Shown: positions 1 to 8,688, numbered from the stretch's first letter. The stretch is 64,000 nt of DNA from Seleniibacterium sp963677135 (GCA_963677135.2 CAXXLS010000017.1:186001-250000); one strand, 5' to 3'. Made by a program: numbers and translations. Notes: generated by a model not told the origin, from the sequence alone.

Positions 1-1013
1 AACCGGTCAAGGTGCTGATCAAGCTGGTGGAAAAATATCGCCAGGCGGAAAACCAGCTGTCGGACACCCTCTTCTGGGAGAACTGGACCGAAGCCCAACA
101 ATTGTCCAACGAGGTGACCGTTCCGCTGCGCATTCAGATTCTTAATTACCTGGCTGAGTTCCGGCAGCAGAAACAGCAGGAGATCAATACCGGCCTGGCT
201 CATCTCTCCGCCCGCACCAGTGACGCCTTCCAGATGACCATGCTCCTGACCTTGATCGGTATAGGATTGTCGGCCCCGGTTTCCCTGACGGTTATGATGA
301 GTATCCATCGTTCCGTGAAAGCCCTGAAGGCGGCGACCCAGAAGATTTCCGCGGGAAGTTTCGACCACCGACCTGAATTGCGCGGTGGCGATGAATTTGC
401 TCAGCTGGCCAACGATTTCAGAATGATGGGGCAGAAACTCCGGGAGCTCGAGCAGCTGCGGCTTGATGCCAATCCGTTGACCCAGTTGCCGGGCAATCTC
501 GCCATCGATCGCGAGATAGATCAGCGGATCACCCGCCGGGAGCCGTTCGCCCATCTCTATATCGATCTCGACAATTTCAAGGCCTACAGTGACCGTTACG
601 GTTACAAGGCCGGTAGCGACGTGCTGGCCATGGTCGGCCAGTTGATCAAGGACGTGGTGGACGAAAAGGGGACCGAAGACGACCTGGTCGGCCACATCGG
701 TGGCGATGATTACGTCGTATTGACCCATCCCGATGCCGCCGAAGCCATTGCCCAGGAGATTGTCAGTCGCTTTGATGGGACCATTCCTTCTTATTACAGT
801 CAGAAAGACCGTCAGGCCGGCAGCTTCACCGGTAAGGACCGCTACGGGGTCCGGCGCACTTTCCCGTTGATGACGATATCTATCGCGGTTATCCCTTCAA
901 CCCATTATGAATATCCCTCCCGCCTGGCCATCAGCCAGGATTGTGCCCGGTTGAAAGAGTATTTGAAAATCCAGGAAGGGAGCAATTACATGCTGGAGAA
1001 ACAGAAAACGTGA
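1..1013 (+). CDS. HAMP-GGDEF domain protein (5' truncated by window edge)
   Basis: The reading frame is open from the window edge, so the N-terminus is missing. Numbering from the GTG at 12, a membrane segment lies near residues 75-98 (LLTLIGIGLSAPVSLTVMM), followed by a HAMP linker to about 145 and a GGDEF domain from about 150 to 325. This architecture is typical of a membrane sensor making or sensing c-di-GMP. The signature reads GGDDY instead of GGDEF, and the RxxD inhibitory site is replaced by TEDD, so cyclase activity is doubtful and there is probably no product inhibition. The stop overlaps the GTG start of the following lipoprotein, suggesting translational coupling. Confidence 0.85.
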   Translation, partial: PVKVLIKLVEKYRQAENQLSDTLFWENWTEAQQLSNEVTVPLRIQILNYLAEFRQQKQQEINTGLAHLSARTSDAFQMTMLLTLIGIGLSAPVSLTVMMSIHRSVKALKAATQKISAGSFDHRPELRGGDEFAQLANDFRMMGQKLRELEQLRLDANPLTQLPGNLAIDREIDQRITRREPFAHLYIDLDNFKAYSDRYGYKAGSDVLAMVGQLIKDVVDEKGTEDDLVGHIGGDDYVVLTHPDAAEAIAQEIVSRFDGTIPSYYSQKDRQAGSFTGKDRYGVRRTFPLMTISIAVIPSTHYEYPSRLAISQDCARLKEYLKIQEGSNYMLEKQKT

Positions 1014-1393
1014 AAATATCCGTGTTTGTGATTTTTGCCGTACTGGCCTTGTCCGGCTGCGCCCGGTTATGCCCTGAGCCCAAGGTTTCCGTGAATCCGG
1101 ACCAGCTCGCCTTTGAAGAGGCGTGCGCAGGCTTTCAGCAGAGTAACAAAGTGGTCACCCTCGAAAATTTTATCGCGGTCTATCCCGACAGTCCGTGGGC
1201 GGGCCGTGCCCGGACCCTGGTCCTTTATGCGCGGGAGCTGGAGCAGCGCAAAGAGCAGCTGAAACAGCAGCAGAAAACTTTGGCTGAACAGGAAGCCAGA
1301 TTGGAAATCCTGAGCCAGGAGAACCGGGAGCTGGCAGAGACCATCGAGCGCCTCAAGGGGTCCCTGATCGAGCTGGAAAAAAGGCCGCAGTGA
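1010..1393 (+). CDS. Small coiled-coil lipoprotein
   Basis: This is a 127-residue protein. I chose the GTG at 1010, which overlaps the upstream stop (GTGA), because it begins a good signal peptide, MKISVFVIFAVLALSGC, with lipobox LSGC. A longer in-frame start at 941 would bury that signal inside the protein. After the cysteine there is a short globular part (to about residue 70), then a charged heptad-rich region with many E, Q and L residues (about 72-125), a likely coiled coil. It is probably a membrane-anchored periplasmic lipoprotein working with the upstream HAMP-GGDEF protein. I do not recognise a named family. Confidence 0.7.
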   Translation: MKISVFVIFAVLALSGCARLCPEPKVSVNPDQLAFEEACAGFQQSNKVVTLENFIAVYPDSPWAGRARTLVLYARELEQRKEQLKQQQKTLAEQEARLEILSQENRELAETIERLKGSLIELEKRPQ

Positions 1394-1472
1394 AAATAAT
1401 ACTGCCGATCGCCACGGGGATACCTCTGGAGAACTGTGACTGTTCATCAATTGACCGTGGAGATCCTGATCA

Positions 1473-1928
1473 ATGGGGAGACTGAAAGGCATGTCAGTGC
1501 TGCTGACGGTGACCATGATTCTGGGCTGTTCCGGTAAAATGCCGGGGAACCTCGGGGTTGATCGGGGGCGCCTGGCCCTTTGCCCTGATTCCCCCAACTG
1601 CGTGAGCAGTCAGAGCGATCCCTCGGATCGGCGGCACTACATCGAGCCCCTGCGCTATCGCGGGACCCGGGCTGCGGCCAAAGAACGTCTCGTCGGCATT
1701 CTCAGCGGCCAGAAACGGGTTCGCATTGTCGCTAATCGAGATGATTATCTCCATGCGGAATTTAAATCCGCCGTCATGGGCTTTGTCGATGACGTGGAAT
1801 TTTACTTTCCGGACGAACCGGTCATTCAGGTCCGCTCGGCAGCGCGCCTCGGCTATAGTGATTTCGGCGTGAACCGGAAAAGGATAGAGCGGATCCGAGC
1901 CGCGTTTCAGGACGGGACATCGTGGTAA
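1473..1928 (+). CDS. DUF1499 family lipoprotein
   Basis: This 151-residue protein has an N-terminal lipoprotein signal ending in ILGC around residues 15-19. The mature part carries the DUF1499 pattern: LALCPDSPNCVSSQ, then a hydrophobic core ending DDVEFYFPDEPVIQVRSAAR and LGYSDFGVNRKRIERIR near the C-terminus. DUF1499 proteins are small and uncharacterised. Start ATG 1473 has a GGAG about 10 bases upstream. It follows the coiled-coil lipoprotein by 79 bases on the same strand and may be its co-transcribed partner. A perfect 13-bp hairpin follows the stop. Confidence 0.8.
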   Translation: MGRLKGMSVLLTVTMILGCSGKMPGNLGVDRGRLALCPDSPNCVSSQSDPSDRRHYIEPLRYRGTRAAAKERLVGILSGQKRVRIVANRDDYLHAEFKSAVMGFVDDVEFYFPDEPVIQVRSAARLGYSDFGVNRKRIERIRAAFQDGTSW

Positions 1929-1935
1929 TTTATGA

Positions 1936-1965
1936 CCGGCGCAGGAGGACAGCCTCCTGCGCCGG
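1936..1965. terminator. Perfect hairpin between convergent genes
   Basis: A 13-bp perfect stem (arms 1936-1948 and 1953-1965) with loop ACAG lies between the DUF1499 gene and the convergent minus-strand gene ending at 1973. There is no strong U run on either side, so it may act as a weak bidirectional terminator or an mRNA end stabiliser. Confidence 0.6.
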
Positions 1966-1972
1966 AATTGTT

Positions 1973-3139
1973 TCAGGCGGACAGTTTAACGCTGTCTGTT
2001 GAAAATTCTCCCGCTGTATCATCGGGACGCGGATAAACGGTTACTTCGCTGCCGTCCGGCTGAACCTCGGTGAGGGCCATGGGGACCACGGACCGGACGT
2101 TAAAGCTGAGATATTCCTGCTGATCAATGGTTTCGATACGCAGATTGTTTATTTCCGTCAAAGATTCGAACAGGCTGCTGTCGCCAACGGTTATGCCGAT
2201 TGTTTTCTCGGCAAACATCTGGAGGTTCTGCAAGGTCTTTTCCGGGGTTGCGTCGGAGTCCTCCTCCGGATCCCTCTCCCCGACCACGGCGGCCCCTGAT
2301 TGCTGCTGTTTGAATATGGCCGATTGCTGAAGTGTCCTGGTGATTTGCAGCAATAGGGCACTCTCGGAACTGACTGTGTCCGGTTCCGTCGTTGACTCAG
2401 TCGTCGGTTCGAGCGCCTCGGCGGTCGGGTCTTCGGAAACCGCAGGGGCAGCGACCGGTTCTTCCGCCAGAAGGTTTTCCTCTTCGGGCCCGGCTGGGTC
2501 GGATCCGTCAGGTTGCCGCAGGTTCGTCAGGGTGATACTGCCCTCGGCGCTGCGGTTGATGCTGAATTCTCCGGTACTCAGATTGATGGACACGTCTAAG
2601 CTGCGGGTCTGTATCGCGGTGAGTTGAAAGCCCGTGGCCCGGGCCCCCGCTGCCGCGCCATCCTCTCCCGCTGGCTGAGCATCCCCCTGCTGGTTGTATC
2701 CCGATACGGTCAGAGCTCTCGTCATCGACAGTGAAAAATCGATCTGCTCGACCCCGTCCTGGGCCATCGCCGAACTGATGTCCCGGGCATACTGTTTTGC
2801 CGACTGCGGTGAAAAACCCATCCCTTTAAAGAGCTTTTGCAGGTCTTTCGAAACCCGCTGCAGGCCCCCCCGGCTGATTTCTTCCTCCCCGGTCTTTTTA
2901 TCGACCTTGACCGCATCGCTGAATGCTCTTTCCAGGGAGCCGGTCAGGCTGGAAAACGCTTTGCTGCTGATGTCGTCATTGAATTTCCGCCCATTTTCTG
3001 AAATCTCCCTTGCGTTGCTGGATTGCAACGGGGGCGCGTTTTCAGTGGCGGATGTGGATGATTGCTGTTTCCGGTGTGATGAATGGTCATGATCGTTGTG
3101 GTTGATCGCTGGCAAGGTTGAGCTGATGGCATGGCTCAT
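1973..3139 (-). CDS. Hypothetical acidic protein, cytoplasmic or secreted without signal
   Basis: This 388-residue protein was not recognised. The start at 3139 is preceded by GGGAGG six bases upstream; a longer frame to 3178 has no such site. The N-terminal 40 residues are His, Ser and Asn rich. Residues about 50-150 look folded and helical (LERAFSDAVKVDKKTGEEE, then LQKLFKGMGFSPQSAKQYAR). A beta-like segment follows (LDVSINLSTGEFSINRSAEG), then an acidic Pro/Glu/Thr-rich linker (about 215-270), and a C-terminal part. No membrane segment or signal peptide is evident. It is monocistronic, with a hairpin downstream. The layout resembles low-complexity surface or flagellar accessory proteins, but I assign no function. 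Confidence 0.7.
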   Translation of the reverse strand: MSHAISSTLPAINHNDHDHSSHRKQQSSTSATENAPPLQSSNAREISENGRKFNDDISSKAFSSLTGSLERAFSDAVKVDKKTGEEEISRGGLQRVSKDLQKLFKGMGFSPQSAKQYARDISSAMAQDGVEQIDFSLSMTRALTVSGYNQQGDAQPAGEDGAAAGARATGFQLTAIQTRSLDVSINLSTGEFSINRSAEGSITLTNLRQPDGSDPAGPEEENLLAEEPVAAPAVSEDPTAEALEPTTESTTEPDTVSSESALLLQITRTLQQSAIFKQQQSGAAVVGERDPEEDSDATPEKTLQNLQMFAEKTIGITVGDSSLFESLTEINNLRIETIDQQEYLSFNVRSVVPMALTEVQPDGSEVTVYPRPDDTAGEFSTDSVKLSA

Positions 3140-3309
3140 GACTAACCTCCCAAGGGTGTTTTCATTTGTTTGCTTCAAAAGACGTAGTGATAAGCTCTCT
3201 TCGGCACCTGTATGGGAGATGTTTAATGTTTTAAGAGGTGGGAGGTTAAAAAAGCCGCAGACCCTGTTCCCGGTGGCCGAATATATTTTTTTGCATACGG
3301 AATGAGGGA

Positions 3310-3708
3310 TCAGGTCAGCCGGTTGCTGATCGAGACCTGTTCGTTCAGTGTCCAGAAATCATAGAGGATGCCGAAGCCGAAAAGGCCGCCGGTAAACAGG
3401 TAGATAATAGCACTGACCCATTTGCCCAGGTACATTCGGTGAACCCCGAACAATCCCAGGAAGGTCAGCAGAATCCAGACCAGGGTGTAATCGTATAACC
3501 CCGGGGTATAGCGCAGGTCGGCCTGGCGATCCATGCCCGGGATGAGAAACAGGTCGATGAGCCAGCCGACGCCGAACAAACCGAGGGTGAAAAAGTAGAT
3601 GGTGCCAGATACCGGCTTGCCGTAGTAGAAGCGGTGGGATCCGGTGAAACCGAAAATCCAGAGGATATAGCCGATGGCCGTACTGTGAGTCGAGATGTGG
3701 TCAGTCAT
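3310..3708 (-). CDS. TM2 domain membrane protein
   Basis: This 132-residue membrane protein contains two tandem TM2-type units. Each has the hallmark GxxGxHRFYYGK or GLFGVHRMYLGK followed by two hydrophobic helices and an aspartate (LIDLF, ILYDF). The ATG at 3708 overlaps the stop of the upstream decarboxylase-like gene by 8 bases (ATGACTGA), so the two are translationally coupled. TM2 proteins are small inner-membrane proteins with no settled function in bacteria. The pairing here with a carboxymuconolactone decarboxylase-like gene gives no obvious clue. Confidence 0.8.
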   Translation of the reverse strand: MTDHISTHSTAIGYILWIFGFTGSHRFYYGKPVSGTIYFFTLGLFGVGWLIDLFLIPGMDRQADLRYTPGLYDYTLVWILLTFLGLFGVHRMYLGKWVSAIIYLFTGGLFGFGILYDFWTLNEQVSISNRLT

Positions 3709-4261
3709 GCGCAGGTATCCGTTCTGTTGGTTGTTCCGTTTCAATACCAAGTGCCACGAGGTATCGTGAGACCATGTTGTATGTGGCAATGACTCCAATT
3801 ATCTCAGTAAGTTGTCGATCATTGTCAAGGCTTTTCCTGACTTTTTCAAGGGTTTTTGCGGAGACCTGAACCATACGGGTCATCTCATCGGTCAGCTGCA
3901 GGACGTCGAGTTCGGTGGCATCGAAATGCTGTCGGATGATCCTGCCGTCTTCCGATTTCAACGCCTCCAGTTGGCGCTGACTTCCCCCCTCGGCGAGAAA
4001 TTCGGGCGCGTGCTGCCTGAACTCATAGTCCGCCCGGTTGATGACGGCGATCGCACAGATGGCAAGTTCCCTGAGTTTGCCGGGCAGGCTCAACCTGGTT
4101 CTGACATTCCTCAACAGCGCGTTCCATCCCTCGGCAAAAGGCGGGCTGTGCAGAAGCATGCGGTCCAGATTGAGAAGCTGCTCTCCCCGTCGTTCTTTGA
4201 TGGCCGCAACCAGTTCCCTGGTCTCAGGCCGGGTTTCATCAACGTAATCGATAACAGCCAT
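3701..4261 (-). CDS. Carboxymuconolactone decarboxylase family protein
   Basis: This 186-residue protein resembles the CMD/AhpD fold family. The conserved core LRELAICAIAVINRADYEF followed by RQHAPEFLAEGG (about residues 55-90) matches the CMD pattern, and the AhpD CxxC pair is absent, so a thioredoxin-like peroxidase role is unlikely. The start at 4261 has AAAGGAG five to six bases upstream; a longer frame upstream would run into the divergent IclR gene. It is transcribed away from the IclR regulator with about 120 bases between starts, so IclR control is plausible. A role in aromatic or related catabolism is inferred from the family and the aldolase genes across the divergent promoter. Confidence 0.8.
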   Translation of the reverse strand: MAVIDYVDETRPETRELVAAIKERRGEQLLNLDRMLLHSPPFAEGWNALLRNVRTRLSLPGKLRELAICAIAVINRADYEFRQHAPEFLAEGGSQRQLEALKSEDGRIIRQHFDATELDVLQLTDEMTRMVQVSAKTLEKVRKSLDNDRQLTEIIGVIATYNMVSRYLVALGIETEQPTERIPAHD

Positions 4262-4382
4262 GGTCTCTCCTTTGGTGTGGCAGGGGGGCTTCTCAGTAGA
4301 TATTAGCATAATCTCACTTGAAATCTGGGGGGAAATCTGGGTATTCTGCGAACGCTGTGCAGCAATGTCGAACAGGAGTGTC

Positions 4383-5141
4383 ATGTCAGAAGGACGTACC
4401 ATACAGTCTGTCGCACGAGCCTTAAGGATTCTTGAGGCCTTCAGTGGCCAGACCAAAGAATTGAGTGTCACGGAAATTAGTAAGCAGCAAGGTTTGAGTA
4501 AAAGTACCGCGTTCGGCCTCATAAACACCCTGGCTGAGAATGGCTATCTTGAGCAGAATGCTGAGAATTCCAGATATCGTCTCGGGCTGAAACTGCTTCA
4601 GTTGGGAAGCCTGGTGCAGATGCACAACATCATCTGCCAGAAGGCCAGGCCCCATCTCGAATTCCTGGTTGGTGAATTTGATGAAACCGTGCACCTGGCG
4701 ATTCAGCGTTTCTCCAATGTGGTCTACATCGATAAGATCGAAGGCAACCGGACGATCTACATTCATTCTCACATCGGGGCTGAAAATCCCATGTACTGCA
4801 CGGGGGTCGGCAAGTGCCTGCTTGCCTACATGCCCGCCGAAGCACGCAAACGGATCTTCAAGGGCTATCAGGCTCTTGAGGCAAGAACGCCGAAAACGAT
4901 CGTGAGTCTCGATCTGTTGGAGCGGGACCTCGCTCTAGTCCGGGAGCGTGGCTACAGTCTCGATGACGAAGAGTTCGGTCTCGGTCTTTTTTGTGTCGCT
5001 GTTCCGGTGTTCAATAAAGGGGGGCATGTGGTCGCGGCAATCAGTCTGTCCGGTCCCAAGGCTCATTTTGATGAGGAAAAAATAGATCGTATCGCCCAAA
5101 CCATGAAGAACGTCACGTCTCGAATCAGCAGCGAGCTGTGA
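4383..5141 (+). CDS. IclR family transcriptional regulator
   Basis: This 252-residue protein has an N-terminal winged helix (ILEAFSGQTKELSVTEISKQ with recognition helix GLSKSTAFGLINTLAENGYL, about residues 13-60). The C-terminal effector-binding domain includes YCTGVGKCLLAYMP and GYSLDDEEFGLGLFCVAVPV, typical of IclR members that sense small organic acids. ATG 4383 is chosen because AGGAG lies just upstream; the frame extends further 5' without a good site. It is divergent from the CMD-like gene and precedes the SDR-dehydrogenase-aldolase genes, so it probably controls both units. Confidence 0.9.
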   Translation: MSEGRTIQSVARALRILEAFSGQTKELSVTEISKQQGLSKSTAFGLINTLAENGYLEQNAENSRYRLGLKLLQLGSLVQMHNIICQKARPHLEFLVGEFDETVHLAIQRFSNVVYIDKIEGNRTIYIHSHIGAENPMYCTGVGKCLLAYMPAEARKRIFKGYQALEARTPKTIVSLDLLERDLALVRERGYSLDDEEFGLGLFCVAVPVFNKGGHVVAAISLSGPKAHFDEEKIDRIAQTMKNVTSRISSEL

Positions 5142-5257
5142 ACTATTTTTTTTATCCATGAATGTGAACATGGTGCGACAATGGCGAACATTGGTGCTCA
5201 TGGCGAATAAAGAAGAGGGAATCCGGGAATGGCCGGGGCAGGAAAGGAGGCTTTGCT

Positions 5258-6040
5258 TTGCAATTTGATTTCAGCGGCAAGACGATTGTTGTCACCGGAG
5301 GCAGTGCCGGAATCGGCTTGGCGATCGCCGAGCTGTTTGCCAGGTTGGGAGGGACTGTCGCGATCTGCGGCCGTTCTCCCCGGAAACTGGACGATGCCGA
5401 AAACTACCTTCTGCAGCAGGGATACGAGGTCTTCGCGGCCAGGGTCGACGTATCCAGCGCGCGGGAGGTTTTCGCCTTTGCCGACGAGGTTGTGAACCGG
5501 TTCGGCCGGTTGGACGTCTGGATCAATAACGCCGCTATCTGCCCCTACTGTAAAATCACCGAAACTCCGGAGGAGGTTTGGGACGAGACCCTGAATATCA
5601 ATCTGAAGTCTGTTTATCTGGGAGCCCGCGTGGCCAGGGAAAAGATGAGCCAGCGGGGTGGGGTCCTGATCAACGCGGCCTCTTTCGCCACCAGGATGCC
5701 GACCATGGGCAGCGGTCTGTATGCGGCCACCAAAAGTGCCGTTGCCAGTATGACCAGATCTCTGGCGGCAGAACTGGCCCCCTTCTTCATCAGGGTCAAC
5801 GGGTATATTCCTGGCGTTATCAGAACGGACATGACCGCTCCGGCCATCGAGAAAAACGGCGACCTGATGCGCGAGGTCATTGCCATGAATGATTTCGGAG
5901 AAGCCGGGGATGTGGCCAATGCAGTTGTCTTTCTTGCTTCCGAGTATGCGTCTTATATTACCGGGAGTTTTATCGAAATAAGCGGCGGAAAATTTTGCGT
6001 GCAGAATCCCACCGCAGCCTGGGATGAATTGGAGGAATAG
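5258..6040 (+). CDS. Short-chain dehydrogenase/reductase
   Basis: This 260-residue classical SDR has the cofactor motif TGGSAGIG near residues 13-20, the structural NNA motif, and the catalytic Tyr/Lys in YAATK near residue 156, preceded by the catalytic serine in NAASFATR. It most resembles sugar-acid or hydroxy-acid dehydrogenases, but the substrate cannot be read from sequence. A TTG start is preferred because GAAAGGAGG lies nine bases upstream. It ends just before the acetaldehyde dehydrogenase start (TGGAGGAATAGATG), so they are in one operon. The context suggests it prepares or oxidises a hydroxy-oxo acid for the downstream aldolase. Confidence 0.85.
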   Translation: MQFDFSGKTIVVTGGSAGIGLAIAELFARLGGTVAICGRSPRKLDDAENYLLQQGYEVFAARVDVSSAREVFAFADEVVNRFGRLDVWINNAAICPYCKITETPEEVWDETLNINLKSVYLGARVAREKMSQRGGVLINAASFATRMPTMGSGLYAATKSAVASMTRSLAAELAPFFIRVNGYIPGVIRTDMTAPAIEKNGDLMREVIAMNDFGEAGDVANAVVFLASEYASYITGSFIEISGGKFCVQNPTAAWDELEE

Positions 6041-6916
6041 ATGAACAAGATCAAAGCGGCCATTGTGGGACCGGGCAATATCGGCATCGACCTGATGTAC
6101 AAACTGTTTGAGAGCCCGGTTATTGAATTGACGACAGTTATCGGTATCTATCCAGACTCCAAAGGGATTTTGCTGGCCCGGGAGCACGGGTTGAAAACCA
6201 GCTGTGACGGCATGGACGACATGCTTGCTGACAAGGAGATCAGGCTGGTTTTCGAAGCAACCAGTGCGGCGGCCCATCTGGCCAATGCCGAGCGCTATCG
6301 CGAAGCAGGAAAAATCGTTATCGATATGACGCCGGCCATGGTTGGTCCCTTCGTGGTTCCGGCCGTCAATATGGACATGAATTTCGAGGCGGACAACATC
6401 AATATGGTGACCTGCGGAGGGCAGGCGACAATTCCCATGGTGGCCGCGATAAACTCCGCTGCCGACGTTGAGTATGCAGAGATCGTCGCGACCATTGCCA
6501 GCCTCAGTGCCGGCCCCGGAACCCGGGCCAATATTGATGAGTTCACCGAAACCACCGCCAGGGGCATCTGCGAAATCGGTGGTGCCGAAAGAGGGAAGGC
6601 GATTATCGTTATGAATCCGGCGGAACCGCCGATCATGATGCGCGATACGGTATATGCCCGGATCAGGGAACGCAATTACGAGGCCATCGAGACGGCGGTC
6701 AGAGCCATGGAAAAGAAGGTTCAGGAATATGTGCCGGGTTACCGTGTCAAGGCCGGTCCGTTTTTTGACGAGGACAAGGTCACCGTCATGCTTGAGGTGG
6801 AAGGGGCTGGCATGTATCTGCCGAAATACTCGGGCAACCTTGATATCATGACCGCAGCGGCCAAAGCTGCAGGTGAAAAAGTGGCCCAGAAACTGCTGGC
6901 GGAGCAAGGGGAGTAA
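6041..6916 (+). CDS. mhpF: Acetaldehyde dehydrogenase (acetylating)
   Basis: This 291-residue enzyme converts acetaldehyde, NAD+ and CoA to acetyl-CoA. It shows the N-terminal nucleotide motif IVGPGNIGIDLMYKL and the catalytic cysteine in MVTCGGQATIP (about residue 128). A dimerisation/C-terminal region contains FFDEDKVTVMLEVEGAGMYL and LPKYSGNLDIMTAAA, characteristic of the DmpF/MhpF family. The length is slightly shorter than the usual 300-315. In this family the enzyme forms a channelling complex with 4-hydroxy-2-oxovalerate aldolase, which is encoded next, five bases downstream. The start has GGAGG immediately upstream. Confidence 0.93.
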   Translation: MNKIKAAIVGPGNIGIDLMYKLFESPVIELTTVIGIYPDSKGILLAREHGLKTSCDGMDDMLADKEIRLVFEATSAAAHLANAERYREAGKIVIDMTPAMVGPFVVPAVNMDMNFEADNINMVTCGGQATIPMVAAINSAADVEYAEIVATIASLSAGPGTRANIDEFTETTARGICEIGGAERGKAIIVMNPAEPPIMMRDTVYARIRERNYEAIETAVRAMEKKVQEYVPGYRVKAGPFFDEDKVTVMLEVEGAGMYLPKYSGNLDIMTAAAKAAGEKVAQKLLAEQGE

Positions 6917-6920
6917 TGCT

Positions 6921-7919
6921 ATGAGCAAAATCAGGATTGTCGATACAACACTTCGTGACGGGATGCACGCCGTCAGTCATCAGTTTTCCCCCGAGGATAT
7001 GGCAGAGATCGTTGCGGCCCTGGACGCCGCCGGCGTCGATACCATCGAGGCCACCCATGGCGACGGGATAGGCGGCTCCTCTTTCCAGTACGGCTTCGGC
7101 AAGGCGACGGATGAGGATTACATAAAGGCCGCAGCCTCGTCCCTGAAGAACTCAAAACTCGCCGTATTGCTGCTGCCTGGAATCGGGACCGGCAAGGACC
7201 TGGAGATGGCTGCGGGCTACGGAGCAAGGGTCGTGCGGGTCGCGACCCATGTCACCGAGGCCGATATCGGCGAACAGCATATCAAGATCGCCAAGAAACT
7301 GGGGATGGAGGCCTTCGGCTTCCTGATGATGTCGCATATGGTCGAACCCGACGTGATTGCGGAGCAGGCCCGGCTGTTCGAAGATTTCGGGGCTGATGCG
7401 GTCTATGTCACCGATTCTGCGGGGGCCATGCTGCCGGACCAGGTCGTCGCCCGAATCGCCGCAGTGAAACGAGCCGTCTCCATCCCGGTGGGTCACCATT
7501 CCCATAACAATATGGGGCTCGCCATCGGCAACAGCCTGGCTGCCGCCCAGGCCGGAGCGACCCTGGTCGACGGAACCTGCAAGGGGCTCGGGGCCGGGGC
7601 CGGCAACGCCATGACCGAGGTTCTTACCGCGGTGTTCGAAAAGGCCGGTTTCGAAACCGGCATCGATCTTTATAAGATCATGGATGTCGCCGATGATGTC
7701 GTCGCCCCCAAAATGCATCGTTCCCAGGTGATCACCCGGGAGGCATTGACCATCGGCTATGCCGGAGTGTACGGCAGCTTTCTGCTTCATGCGCTGCGCG
7801 CTGCCGAAAAATACCGGGTTGACGCCAGGGATATCCTGGTCGAACTGGGCAAGCGGAAGACGGTTGGCGGCCAGGAAGATATGATTATCGATGTCGCCCA
7901 TGAGCTGTCGCAGCGCTGA
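6921..7919 (+). CDS. mhpE: 4-hydroxy-2-oxovalerate aldolase
   Basis: This 332-residue, HMG-CoA lyase-like TIM-barrel aldolase cleaves 4-hydroxy-2-oxovalerate to pyruvate and acetaldehyde. It has the N-terminal metal and substrate motif IVDTTLRDGMHAVSHQF, the segment ATHGDGIGGSSFQYGFG, the metal-binding GHHSHNNMGLAIGNS, and the C-terminal communication domain. ATG 6921 follows the dehydrogenase stop by a few bases. Together they form a DmpFG-type channelling pair. The usual upstream hydratase and decarboxylase of the meta-cleavage route (DmpE/DmpH) are not present in the window; an SDR takes their place. Confidence 0.95.
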   Translation: MSKIRIVDTTLRDGMHAVSHQFSPEDMAEIVAALDAAGVDTIEATHGDGIGGSSFQYGFGKATDEDYIKAAASSLKNSKLAVLLLPGIGTGKDLEMAAGYGARVVRVATHVTEADIGEQHIKIAKKLGMEAFGFLMMSHMVEPDVIAEQARLFEDFGADAVYVTDSAGAMLPDQVVARIAAVKRAVSIPVGHHSHNNMGLAIGNSLAAAQAGATLVDGTCKGLGAGAGNAMTEVLTAVFEKAGFETGIDLYKIMDVADDVVAPKMHRSQVITREALTIGYAGVYGSFLLHALRAAEKYRVDARDILVELGKRKTVGGQEDMIIDVAHELSQR

Positions 7920-7932
7920 GTCGCCAGTGCCG

Positions 7933-7964
7933 CTGGCAAACGTCTGGCAAACGTCTGGCAAACG
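7933..7964. repeat. Three tandem copies of an 11-bp unit
   Basis: CTGGCAAACGT is repeated at 7933-7943, 7944-7954 and 7955-7964 (the last lacks the final T), starting 14 bases after the aldolase stop. It could be a slippage-generated tract or a binding array; nothing else supports either. Confidence 0.8.
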
Positions 7965-8046
7965 GAGAGCGGGAGGTCCTGCTCCTGCTCTGCGTTTCAG
8001 CAGTGCTTCGCAGAGGCTCTCGGCTCCGACTCCCTGAAGGGATGCC

Positions 8047-8688
8047 TCATAAAGAAAGGATGTCCCGGCATTGCTCGGCAAGGGCCTGCCCCAGTAGCAG
8101 GTGTTCGGTCTTGTCCAGGTGGACGCCGTCAACGGCACTGGTCGATACGACTTTTCCGGCCTCAAAAAAATGGCAGTTCAGCTCCCTGGCAACCTCCGCA
8201 TATCTTTCGGACAGCCCTAAGCTTTTCTGCTCGGCATTAATAAATTTATCAGCCATGGCGCCCTTCGCCTGGCTTATCGGAGGAGGTGCGACCAGCAGCA
8301 GGGGAGCAACCGGCATGCCCGGTTCAATGGGCGCGCTGCGCATCGACTGGATAACCGCCGTGATTCCCTGGGCCACCTGGATGGCCATGCTGGTGTGAAC
8401 GGCCTGGAAATCGTTGACGCCAAGCAGCAGGATGACCAGGTCCAGAGGGGCGTTTATTTCCATGACCTGCTGAACTCCCGTCAGTCCGTTGCGCCCCGGT
8501 TTGAAAGGGTCCTCCCAGACGGTGCGCCGCCCGTTGAGGCAATTTTCGATGACCCTGACCAGCGGGGCCTGGCGATTGAGAGTGTTCTCAAGGACTCCGG
8601 GCCAGCGCTCCTGAAACGTCAGCCGTTCGCGGGTTCCCGGGATCAGCCCCCAGCTCATGGAATCTCCATAGACAAGCAGTCGTTTCAT
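8047..8688 (-). CDS. SGNH/GDSL family hydrolase
   Basis: This 213-residue esterase-like protein has block I GDSMSWG near residue 9 with the catalytic serine, block III GVNDF near residue 93, and block V DGVHLDKTEH with the catalytic Asp/His near residue 190. It has no signal peptide, so it is cytoplasmic. Arylesterase, lysophospholipase or acetyl-xylan-type activities occur in the family and the substrate cannot be deduced. The start is preceded by a purine-rich GGGAGAGAAGG. It is a single gene, convergent with the aldolase operon and divergent from the PocR-GGDEF gene. Confidence 0.85.
   Translation of the reverse strand: MKRLLVYGDSMSWGLIPGTRERLTFQERWPGVLENTLNRQAPLVRVIENCLNGRRTVWEDPFKPGRNGLTGVQQVMEINAPLDLVILLLGVNDFQAVHTSMAIQVAQGITAVIQSMRSAPIEPGMPVAPLLLVAPPPISQAKGAMADKFINAEQKSLGLSERYAEVARELNCHFFEAGKVVSTSAVDGVHLDKTEHLLLGQALAEQCRDILSL

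Noticed and set aside
5198..6928. A long minus-strand open frame (576 codons) antisense to the SDR and acetaldehyde dehydrogenase genes
   Set aside because: The GC-rich third-position pattern of the real genes opens this frame. The translation is His- and Gly-rich with no domain, and the plus-strand genes are unmistakable.
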